Positions 1 to 5,215 of a DNA stretch of 8,288 bases are shown piece by piece. A program made the translations under genes and the position numbers. Source of the DNA: Atopobium sp. UBA2090 (lineage in GTDB: Bacteria > Actinomycetota > Coriobacteriia > Coriobacteriales > Atopobiaceae). The stretch lies in assembly GCA_002331575.1 (NCBI GenBank), contig DCZG01000138.1:1-8288 (forward strand), written 5' to 3'. The notes beneath the pieces were generated by a model that did no database searches, was not told the DNA's origin, and saw only the letters and a program-made list of their open reading frames with translations. Position 1 is the stretch's first letter. Each line of letters begins with the position of its first letter.

Positions 1-30
1 AAGGTCGAGCCACGCGTGCCCGTCTGCCGC

Positions 31-45
31 GCTGGCGAGAAGAAC
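31..45. repeat. 15-bp direct repeat, copy 1
   Basis: The sequence GCTGGCGAGAAGAAC occurs here and again, identically and in the same orientation, at 1655-1669. The two copies flank the radical SAM gene and each is followed within three bases by ATG. A shorter relative (GGCGAGAAGAA) lies at 4302-4312 inside a coding region and is probably chance. No function is recognised. The copies could be remnants of a duplicated gene end, a short recombination footprint, or coincidence in GC-rich DNA. Confidence 0.5.
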
Positions 46-80
46 ATGCCAAACCAACCTGTCCCCTTTTCCAGGTGGAG

Positions 81-206
81 CGACAATTCCCGACAACATA
101 ACAGTGCTTCATAGGTATTATTTGACTCCGATTCCAAAAGACGCTGGTTCGAGCTCTGCCAGACCAGCCGCGAGGGGCTCTGCCCCATTTCCAAGAGGAG
201 GGTCCT
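81..206 (+). promoter_or_regulatory. Upstream region and structured leader of the radical SAM gene
   Basis: Bases 81-140 fall to about 40% GC, as expected of a promoter region. The best -10-like element is TATTAT at 116-121, but no convincing -35 stands 16-18 bases upstream. Between it and the start codon lie two small potential hairpins: GCTGGT (143-148) with ACCAGC (163-168), and GGGGC (174-178) with GCCCC (182-186) around a TCT loop. GCTCTGCC is directly repeated at 153-160 and 177-184. The ribosome binding site AGGAGG (196-201) sits five bases before the ATG. The promoter call is weak; the ribosome binding site is clear. Confidence 0.3.
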
Positions 207-1646
207 ATGGCCACCATGCTCGAGAACATCAAGGCGAAGGCCATCTCGGTTGCCGTCAACAAGGCATTCGACATGCTCTACGACGACTTCGACGGCAACC
301 TGCCCAAGGTCGAGTCCATGATCAACAAGTTCGTGGGTTCCGGCGACGAGATCAACGACGCCCAGCTGCGCCTCTTCAACATGGTCATGGGCTACCTCAA
401 GACGCCGGGCAACAACTGGCGCGAGCTCATCCTCCACGTGATCGACAACGTGGACCGCGAGATCGCGCGCACCTTCGTCAACAACTTCTTCGTCAACTCC
501 GTGACCATCGGCGGCAATATCCAGCGCCGCGTCAACGACGCCGAGGGCTGCAACTGCCCCTGGGCCATCCTCATGGATCCCACGACCCGCTGCAACCTCC
601 ACTGCAACGGCTGCTGGGCCGCCAACTACACGAGCGCCAACCACCAGGACCTCACGTTCGAGGAGCTCGACTCGATCATCACCCAGGGCGTCGAGATGGG
701 CACCTACGTGTACCTCTTCACGGGCGGCGAGCCGATGACCCGCAAGAACGACCTCATCAGGCTCTGCGAGAAGCACCCCGACTGCTACTTCTCGGCGTTT
801 ACGAACGGGACCCTCGTCGACGAGAAGTTCGCCGACGACATGCTCCGCGTGAAGAACTTCATGCCCGCCTTCTCCATCGAGGGCTTCGAGGAGGCCACGG
901 ACTCGCGTCGCGGGAAGGGCACCTTCCAGAAGGTGACCCACGCCATGGACATCCTCCGCGAGCGCAAGCTCCCCTTCGGCGCCTCCATGTGCTACACGAG
1001 CCAGAACTTCGACTCGATCGTCTCCGACGAGTACGTCAAGTTCCTCGTCGACAAGGGCGTCCTCTTCGCGTGGATCTTCACCTACATGCCCGTCGGCCTC
1101 GGCGCCCCGACCGAGCTTCTCGCCACCGCCGACCAGCGCGCCAAGATGTACGACATCGTCCGCAAGAACTGGCGCAACAACGTGCCCATCTTCTTCGCGG
1201 ACTTCTGGAACGACGGCGAGTACACGGGCGGCTGCATCGCCGGCGCCCGCCGCTACATGCACATCAACGCGGCCGGTGACGTCGAGCCCTGCGCGTTCAT
1301 CCACTACTCGGACTCGAACATCCGCGAGAAGAGCCTGCTCGAGTGCTACAAGAGCCCGCTGTTCAAGAGCTACCAGGCGCATCAGCCGTTCAACAGCAAC
1401 ATGCTGCGTCCCTGCCCGCTGCTCGACAACCCCGGCAAGCTCTCCGAGATGGTCCACGAGACGGGCGCCAAGTCCACTGACTACGTGCGTCCCGAGGACG
1501 TCGACGAGCTCGAGAGCAAGACGCAGGCCGCCGCCGACGCATGGGCCGAGAAGTCCGCGCCCATCTGGTCGGCGAGCCCCAAGGGCAGGCTCTCGGACCG
1601 TCTCCGCGAGGAGCAGGGCGACCCCAACGCCTGGATCAAGTACTAG
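207..1646 (+). CDS. Radical SAM protein with cysteine-bearing C-terminal (SPASM-like) region, substrate unknown
   Basis: This is a 479-residue cytosolic enzyme predicted to cleave S-adenosylmethionine reductively to start a radical reaction on an unknown substrate. Seen: the [4Fe-4S] motif CX3CX2C at C129, C133 and C136; the GGEP motif at 173-176 (SAM amino-group contact in this superfamily); extra cysteines at 115 and 117 just before the barrel; and a C-terminal region with C343, C362 and C403 in a HINxxGDVEPC context, resembling a SPASM auxiliary-cluster domain. Residues 1-110 form a mainly helical N-terminal extension. The ATG at 207 follows AGGAGG by five bases, which fixes the start. From memory, very similar proteins with the same N-terminal domain are common in gut Clostridia and annotated only as radical SAM protein. 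The gene stands alone, convergent with the next one, so context gives no substrate. Superfamily is near certain; the reaction is unknown. Confidence 0.93.
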   Translation: MATMLENIKAKAISVAVNKAFDMLYDDFDGNLPKVESMINKFVGSGDEINDAQLRLFNMVMGYLKTPGNNWRELILHVIDNVDREIARTFVNNFFVNSVTIGGNIQRRVNDAEGCNCPWAILMDPTTRCNLHCNGCWAANYTSANHQDLTFEELDSIITQGVEMGTYVYLFTGGEPMTRKNDLIRLCEKHPDCYFSAFTNGTLVDEKFADDMLRVKNFMPAFSIEGFEEATDSRRGKGTFQKVTHAMDILRERKLPFGASMCYTSQNFDSIVSDEYVKFLVDKGVLFAWIFTYMPVGLGAPTELLATADQRAKMYDIVRKNWRNNVPIFFADFWNDGEYTGGCIAGARRYMHINAAGDVEPCAFIHYSDSNIREKSLLECYKSPLFKSYQAHQPFNSNMLRPCPLLDNPGKLSEMVHETGAKSTDYVRPEDVDELESKTQAAADAWAEKSAPIWSASPKGRLSDRLREEQGDPNAWIKY

Positions 1647-1654
1647 GCGCGGGA

Positions 1655-1669
1655 GCTGGCGAGAAGAAC
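1655..1669. repeat. 15-bp direct repeat, copy 2
   Basis: This is an exact copy of the element at 31-45. It starts eight bases after the radical SAM stop codon and lies just before the convergent hairpin. Nothing else between the two copies and their surroundings is obviously alike. Confidence 0.5.
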
Positions 1670-1676
1670 GTCATGT

Positions 1677-1710
1677 CGCGGGCGGGTGGCCACAAGGTCG
1701 CCCGCCCGCG
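1677..1710. terminator. Hairpin between convergent genes, probable bidirectional terminator
   Basis: CGCGGGCGGG (1677-1686) pairs with CCCGCCCGCG (1701-1710). The helix continues through a G-U, G-C, G-U, C-G, C-G run to an ACAA tetraloop (1692-1695), giving a 15-bp stem with no bulge. It sits 30 bases after the radical SAM stop and six bases beyond the stop of the opposing gene. Neither side has a long T tract: TTCGCATC follows on the plus strand, and GACGTTCTTCTC lies a few bases beyond the stem on the minus strand. It may therefore act as a GC-rich, weakly U-tracted terminator or as a 3'-end stabiliser. Confidence 0.7.
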
Positions 1711-1716
1711 TTCGCA

Positions 1717-2157
1717 TCAGTAGAGGGGCAGCTCGCCGGTGATCGGATCGATCTTCTCGGCAGGCAGGGGCTCGAAGGCGAGACAGGTGAAGGTGGGCTC
1801 GCCGTGGAACTCGGTGAAGCCGGCGTCCTTGATGAGGGCGACGAGAAACCCCTGCTCACGACCCTGATCTGCGATGTCGAGAAGCTCCTCCTCGGAGTCC
1901 ACGTAGACGCAGACCTTGGCGACGCCCGCGTCGAACCAGTCGGAGAGCGGCGTGACCTCTCCCTCGGGGTGCTCGAGGTAGATCCAGCCCTCGTCGGGGG
2001 TCAGACGGACCTCGTCGAGTCGGCCCTCGCGCGCGAGCGCCATGAGCGTGGCCTCGACGCAGGCGTGACCCGCCTGGGCTGCGATCTTGCCCTTGCGCAT
2101 CCTGAGGTCGCGACGCATGACGATCATCTGCTTTGCCTTGTATGACGACGAGGGCAT
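1717..2157 (-). CDS. Type-2 peptidyl-tRNA hydrolase (PTH2 family)
   Basis: This 146-residue protein is predicted to hydrolyse peptidyl-tRNAs that drop off ribosomes, recycling tRNA in the cytosol. The N-terminal KQMIVMRRDLRMRKGKIAAQ stretch (9-28), with K24 and H31 following, is the family signature. The C-terminal half has DAG-T at 111-115, T122/T124, and the closing ID-TG-L-LY pattern (136-146). Compared with roughly 115-120-residue archaeal and eukaryotic proteins, there is an insertion around residues 52-76 (acidic, with W58 and W74). The ATG at 2157 follows AGAGAGG by about six bases. It starts 16 bases after the stop of the upstream transporter gene, so it is probably the last gene of that transcript. 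Most bacteria use the unrelated Pth family, so this may be a second activity alongside a Pth elsewhere. The family call is confident; in vivo role is inferred. Confidence 0.88.
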   Translation of the reverse strand: MPSSSYKAKQMIVMRRDLRMRKGKIAAQAGHACVEATLMALAREGRLDEVRLTPDEGWIYLEHPEGEVTPLSDWFDAGVAKVCVYVDSEEELLDIADQGREQGFLVALIKDAGFTEFHGEPTFTCLAFEPLPAEKIDPITGELPLY

Positions 2158-2173
2158 GTCGATCCTCTCTGGC

Positions 2174-3349
2174 TTACTGGGATGACGAGACGTAGCTCGA
2201 GTCGAGGGTCACCTTGCAGATGGCCTGCGGGTACTCGGCGCTCACGATCTCCTGTATGCGGTCGAGCAGCTCGGCGTCGGTCATGCCGAGGTCGTGCGGA
2301 CGCACGCAGTCGAAGATGACGTTGGTGTGGGTCGGCCCGGGCACGGTCCTGAGGTCGTGGATCGTGAGGCGTGAATCGATGGCCTTCACGTGCAGGTTGA
2401 TCCAGTTGCGCATGTCCCTGATCGTGGGGTCGTCGGTGACGATGGGGTCGTAGTGCAGCGTCATCACGAGGCCCTCGCTCTTGAAGTCCTGCTCGATGTT
2501 GTCGATGAGGTCGTGGCTCTCGAAGACGTCGGCCTCGCCGGCCATCTCGACGTGGGCGCTCGCAAACTGGCGGCCGGGGCCGTAGTCGTGGATCATGAGG
2601 TCATGAGTCCCGATCACGCCGGGGTAGCTCATGATCTTGTCCCTGATGTGCTCGACGGTCTGGGGGTTGGGCGTCGTGCCCAGAAGCGGGCTCACGGAGT
2701 CGCGGATGAGGCCGATGCCGCTCCAGAGGATGAAGCCGCCCACGGCGATGCCGGCCCACCCGTCGAGGTCGAAGCCCGTGACGCTCGAGATGAACGCCGA
2801 CGCGAGGACCGCGCCCGTGGTGATGACGTCGTTGCGCGAGTCGACCGCGGTGGCCATGAGGGTCTCGGACGAGATGTCCTTTCCTACCTTGGTGTTGAAG
2901 GTCATCATCCAGAGCTTGACCGCCATCGACGCGAGAAGCACGATGACGACCGCGGGTCCGAAGTCGGTGTGCTGCGGGTTGATGATCTTCTCGACCGACG
3001 ATACGACGAGGTCGATTCCGATGGCGGCGACGAGCACCGACACCGTGAGCCCGGCGAGGTACTCGAAGCGCCCGTGGCCGTAGGGGTGCCCCTCGTCGGC
3101 CGGTTTGCTCGCGAGCTTGAAGCCGAGCATGCTGATGATGTTGCTCGAGGCGTCCGAGAGGTTGTTGATGGCGTCGGCCACGATGGAGACGGACCCCACG
3201 ATGATGCCCACTATCGCCTTGCCCGTGCAGAGCAGCACGTTGCAGACGATGCACACCACACCCGCGAACTCTCCGCACCGTGCGCGCGCGACCGGGTCGG
3301 ACAGGTCGTCGGCATTTCGCACGAACGTTCTCACAAGCCAATCTGCCAT
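2174..3349 (-). CDS. Cation diffusion facilitator (CDF) transporter, probably Mn2+ efflux
   Basis: This 391-residue inner-membrane protein should export a divalent metal by proton antiport, working as a dimer. Hydrophobic segments fill roughly residues 28-190, followed by a long cytoplasmic C-terminal domain. The TM2 site reads N62xxxD66 and the TM5 site D170xxxD174. The conserved HPYGHGRFEY lies at 88-97 between TM2 and TM3. Zinc transporters such as E. coli YiiP carry DxxxD and HxxxD at these places. The Asn/Asp plus Asp/Asp combination, and the length near 390, resemble the streptococcal manganese exporter MntE, so manganese is the better guess. The ATG at 3349 has GGAGGAG (3357-3363) seven bases upstream. 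The frame runs open far upstream of this ATG, but that stretch overlaps the next gene and has no transporter sequence. Family is near certain; the metal is inferred. Confidence 0.93.
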   Translation of the reverse strand: MADWLVRTFVRNADDLSDPVARARCGEFAGVVCIVCNVLLCTGKAIVGIIVGSVSIVADAINNLSDASSNIISMLGFKLASKPADEGHPYGHGRFEYLAGLTVSVLVAAIGIDLVVSSVEKIINPQHTDFGPAVVIVLLASMAVKLWMMTFNTKVGKDISSETLMATAVDSRNDVITTGAVLASAFISSVTGFDLDGWAGIAVGGFILWSGIGLIRDSVSPLLGTTPNPQTVEHIRDKIMSYPGVIGTHDLMIHDYGPGRQFASAHVEMAGEADVFESHDLIDNIEQDFKSEGLVMTLHYDPIVTDDPTIRDMRNWINLHVKAIDSRLTIHDLRTVPGPTHTNVIFDCVRPHDLGMTDAELLDRIQEIVSAEYPQAICKVTLDSSYVSSSQ

Positions 3350-3372
3350 CGCGACACTCCTCCGCTCACGGC

Positions 3373-3420
3373 TCGTCGCCGAAACACACGTGAGAAGAAG
3401 TGTACCCGCTTCTGCGACGA
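3373..3420 (-). promoter_or_regulatory. Potential leader structure upstream of the CDF transporter
   Basis: The 77-base gap between the two minus-strand genes can fold. TCGTCGC (3373-3379) pairs with GCGACGA (3414-3420), and directly stacked on its 3' side is AGAAG (3396-3400) with CTTCT (3409-3413) around an eight-base loop; 16 bases bulge on one side. It does not match a riboswitch I know. It could be a leader element, a processing site or chance. Confidence 0.3.
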
Positions 3421-3426
3421 ACGAAC

Positions 3427-4347
3427 CTAACGAAAGAGGGCGTGCGCGAGGTTCCCCACGTTGTCGTCGGTGATGACGGGCGCGCCGGAGGCAGCAGGGA
3501 CGGTCGTCTCCCCGGGCAGGTCGCACGTGGCGTCGGTCGCCACCACGATGACGTTGTCGCTCGCCGAGGGGCTCGCGGGGTCGCAGGGAATCACGTGCAC
3601 GTGCGAGAAGACCACGCCGAGCGTCCGCCCGACCGCCTGGAGCAGGAGCGCTCCCGTGCCCTCGGGGGACGTCACCACGTTCATGAGGTAGAGCCCTCCC
3701 TCGGCGAGACGGTCGCGCACCGCCCGTGCCGCCTCGACGGTCATGAGCGACGCGGCGGGGTCGTTGCCCGAGAAGGAGTCGTTGAGGATGGCGTCGTAGC
3801 GAGGCCTGCCAGCGTCTCCCTCGAGAAACGCGCGCCCGTCGTCGCAGTAGGTCCGGAGCCGTCCCGTGGCCGTGCAGTCGTACTCGCGCTCGAGGTCGCC
3901 GAGGAAGAAGTGCTTGCGGGCGATGCGTGTCATGGCGGGGTCGACCTCGACGACGTCGATGGAGGTCTCGGGGTGGTGACTCACGATGTGCTTCGGATAG
4001 GAGTAGCCGCCCCCGCCGAGCATGAGCGCGTGCGAGACGGGCCTGCCCGCCTCGTACATGACGTCGAAGGCGCGGAGGTAGTCGAAGACGAGGTCGTATC
4101 GAAGGTCGTCGAGATAGGTGGCGGACTCGATCGTCCCGTTCACCACGAGCATGCGGACCTTCTCGCCGTCCTCGCCGACGAGGTCGAGGATGAGCGCGGG
4201 ACCTGTCGCCGTGCGCATCTCCAGGCGGATCCCCGCACGCTCGAGCTCGCTCCGTCGCCATGCCCTCAGGCCCGCTGCCGCCGCGGCGACGGCACCGCCC
4301 GCGGCGAGAAGAAGACCCGCCCGCCTACCTGACGCCAATCTGACCAC
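3427..4347 (-). CDS. Membrane-anchored spermidine-synthase-like SAM-binding protein
   Basis: From the chosen GTG this is 306 residues. An N-terminal basic stretch and an Ala/Gly/Leu-rich hydrophobic segment (about residues 11-27) should anchor it in the membrane, followed by a Rossmann domain of the spermidine-synthase-like methyltransferase fold. Visible motifs are GGGGYSYP (111-118) for SAM-type binding, VEVDP (133-137) with the ribose-binding acid, DDGRAFL (169-175), and NDSFSGND (189-196). True spermidine synthases have a D-S-x-D-P-x-G-P loop here; this D-x-F-S-G form is the one seen in the orphan and MFS-fused spermidine-synthase-like proteins, so aminopropyl transfer is doubtful. GTG at 4347 was chosen because GGAAAGGG lies just upstream. 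An in-frame ATG at 4413 would add 22 residues but has no ribosome binding site. First gene of the minus-strand cluster. Substrate unknown. Confidence 0.8.
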   Translation of the reverse strand: MVRLASGRRAGLLLAAGGAVAAAAAGLRAWRRSELERAGIRLEMRTATGPALILDLVGEDGEKVRMLVVNGTIESATYLDDLRYDLVFDYLRAFDVMYEAGRPVSHALMLGGGGYSYPKHIVSHHPETSIDVVEVDPAMTRIARKHFFLGDLEREYDCTATGRLRTYCDDGRAFLEGDAGRPRYDAILNDSFSGNDPAASLMTVEAARAVRDRLAEGGLYLMNVVTSPEGTGALLLQAVGRTLGVVFSHVHVIPCDPASPSASDNVIVVATDATCDLPGETTVPAASGAPVITDDNVGNLAHALFR

Positions 4348-4498
4348 ATTCGCCCTTTCCGTACCGGTTGACGAGACGAGTGTCTCACACTGCGGAAACG
4401 TGCGCGGCGACATGCCGGGGGAGCGGTGCGCTCCGATGAGGGGGCCGTAGCCTGGCGAAGCGTTGCGTTACCATGCCCGGACCGAGCAGAGGAGAGGC
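4348..4498. promoter_or_regulatory. Divergent intergenic region with overlapping dyads
   Basis: This spacer separates the minus-strand cluster from the prepilin peptidase and should hold both promoters. Two dyads overlap: GAGAC (4373-4377) with GTCTC (4382-4386), and AGTGT (4379-4383) with ACACT (4387-4391). A third inverted repeat is GGAGCG-GTG-CGCTCC at 4420-4434. TACCAT at 4469-4474 is a possible -10 for the plus-strand gene, without a good -35. The dyads lie 26-45 bases before the GTG of the minus-strand gene, a reasonable place for an operator. No regulator is encoded nearby. Confidence 0.3.
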
Positions 4499-4981
4499 AT
4501 GGAGACGGCAGAGGTCATCGAGTTCGTGGCGGTCGGGCTGGCGCTCGTCGCCTGCGTGGTGTCGGACCTGCGGTGGAGAGTCATTCCCAACCGCTGCGTG
4601 GCGGTCGTTATTGTCGCACGCGCGGCCTGCCTCGTCGCCTCGCGCGTCGGAGGCGCCTCGTGGGTCTCATCGCTCCTCGGTGCCGCCGAGGCGCTCGCGG
4701 TCCTCTCGGTGGCGGTCGCGCTCTCCCGGGTGGTCTTCGGCACGTCGGGCGTCGGTGGGGGAGACGTGAAGCTCATCTCGGCGCTCGGGCTCTGCTTCGG
4801 GGCGGAGTGGACTCCCGTGCTCATCATGCTGACGAGCGCCTTCGTCGTGGCGACCGGGCTCTTTCTCCGGGGGAGAAGGGGCTCGGAAGAGTCCGCCAGG
4901 CTTGCCGTTCCCGCCGCTCCGGCCATCACGATCGCCGTCGTCGTGACGTTTTCGCTGGCATTTCGTGTGAAGCAACTGTGA
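4499..4981 (+). CDS. Small type IV prepilin peptidase (A24 family, TadV/CpaA type)
   Basis: This is a 160-residue polytopic membrane aspartic protease that should cut the leader peptides of prepilins, probably Flp/Tad-type, at the cytoplasmic face of the membrane. Both catalytic aspartates are present: D23 in the SDLRWRVIPN motif (22-31) and D89 in GGGDVKL (86-92). The rest is mostly hydrophobic helices. The N-terminal zinc-binding and methyltransferase domain of full-length PilD-type enzymes is absent, which fits the short TadV/CpaA class. The ATG at 4499 follows GAGGAG (4489-4494) by four bases; an upstream in-frame ATG at 4463 has no such site. No pilin, ATPase or secretin genes are visible in the window. 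Family call is confident, substrate inferred. Confidence 0.88.
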   Translation: METAEVIEFVAVGLALVACVVSDLRWRVIPNRCVAVVIVARAACLVASRVGGASWVSSLLGAAEALAVLSVAVALSRVVFGTSGVGGGDVKLISALGLCFGAEWTPVLIMLTSAFVVATGLFLRGRRGSEESARLAVPAAPAITIAVVVTFSLAFRVKQL

Positions 4982-5040
4982 TGATACGGGGCGCAAATCA
5001 GGATTATTTTACAAAAAGCCAGCTTTTGAATAAGCCCTGA
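4981..5040 (+). other. Possible 19-codon ORF in the AT-rich islet
   Basis: An ATG at 4981-4983 overlaps the prepilin peptidase stop (TGATG), and the frame runs 19 codons to TGA at 5038-5040. The peptide begins MIRGANQDYF and ends with LLNKP. It has no ribosome binding site, so translation would rely on coupling. Its composition and AT-rich codons differ from all neighbours. It may be a gene remnant, a coupled small peptide, or chance reading through the inverted repeat. Confidence 0.15.
4998..5040. repeat. 43-nt AT-rich imperfect inverted repeat
   Basis: TCAGG (4998-5002) pairs with CCTGA (5036-5040), TTATT (5004-5008) with AATAA (5029-5033), and AAAAG (5014-5018) with CTTTT (5023-5027) around a CCAG loop, leaving small internal loops. 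It lies at the start of the 4982-5215 gene-free stretch, directly after the prepilin peptidase, in DNA of about 35% GC. It is followed by the perfect palindrome GTTATAAC (5051-5058). It may be a 3'-UTR structure, an operator or a mobile-element remnant. Confidence 0.5.
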
Positions 5041-5104
5041 AATCATTTCCGTTATAACATCTTGTTTGACGCGTGAAGGACCCCCCCAACTTCCGTCTCG
5101 CGTC

Positions 5105-5147
5105 GGGCCTGGGCGCAGAGACGCTGTCTCCGCGCCCGCCCTTTTTT
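5105..5147 (+). terminator. Strong intrinsic terminator
   Basis: GGGCGCAGAGAC (5111-5122) pairs with GTCTCCGCGCCC (5126-5137) with one A-C mismatch and a GCT loop. Outside it GGGC (5105-5108) can pair with GCCC (5138-5141) across a two-base bulge. Six T follow at 5142-5147. This is a textbook plus-strand terminator. It lies 130 bases after the prepilin peptidase stop and 69 bases before the HAD start, so it ends the peptidase transcript, an unrecognised small RNA, or acts as an attenuator in the HAD leader. Confidence 0.85.
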
Positions 5148-5215
5148 CTCAGCGGGCACGTTGTCCCGCGAGTAGACTCGAAGAGAATACGCATAGCTGA
5201 CCGTATGGGGGATCG

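Noticed and set aside
142..168. GGTTCGAGCTC resembling a tRNA T-arm
   Set aside because: The flanking bases do not form a five-base-pair T stem and there is no acceptor, D or anticodon arm upstream.
104..1279. Long plus-strand open frame in another frame over the radical SAM gene
   Set aside because: Its translation is arginine/proline/histidine-rich low-complexity sequence, typical of a shadow frame in GC-rich DNA, and the radical SAM frame has all the motifs.
3350..4261. Extension of the CDF frame to a 695-residue protein
   Set aside because: The added part overlaps the spermidine-synthase-like gene in another frame and is arginine-rich nonsense; the ATG at 3349 has a strong ribosome binding site.
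2390..4332. Long plus-strand open frames antisense to the CDF and spermidine-synthase-like genes
   Set aside because: Compositionally biased translations with no recognisable motif; the opposite strand encodes clear protein families with ribosome binding sites.
5081..5087. Run of seven C as a phase-variable or frameshift tract
   Set aside because: It lies outside any supported gene and upstream of the terminator; no reading frame depends on it.
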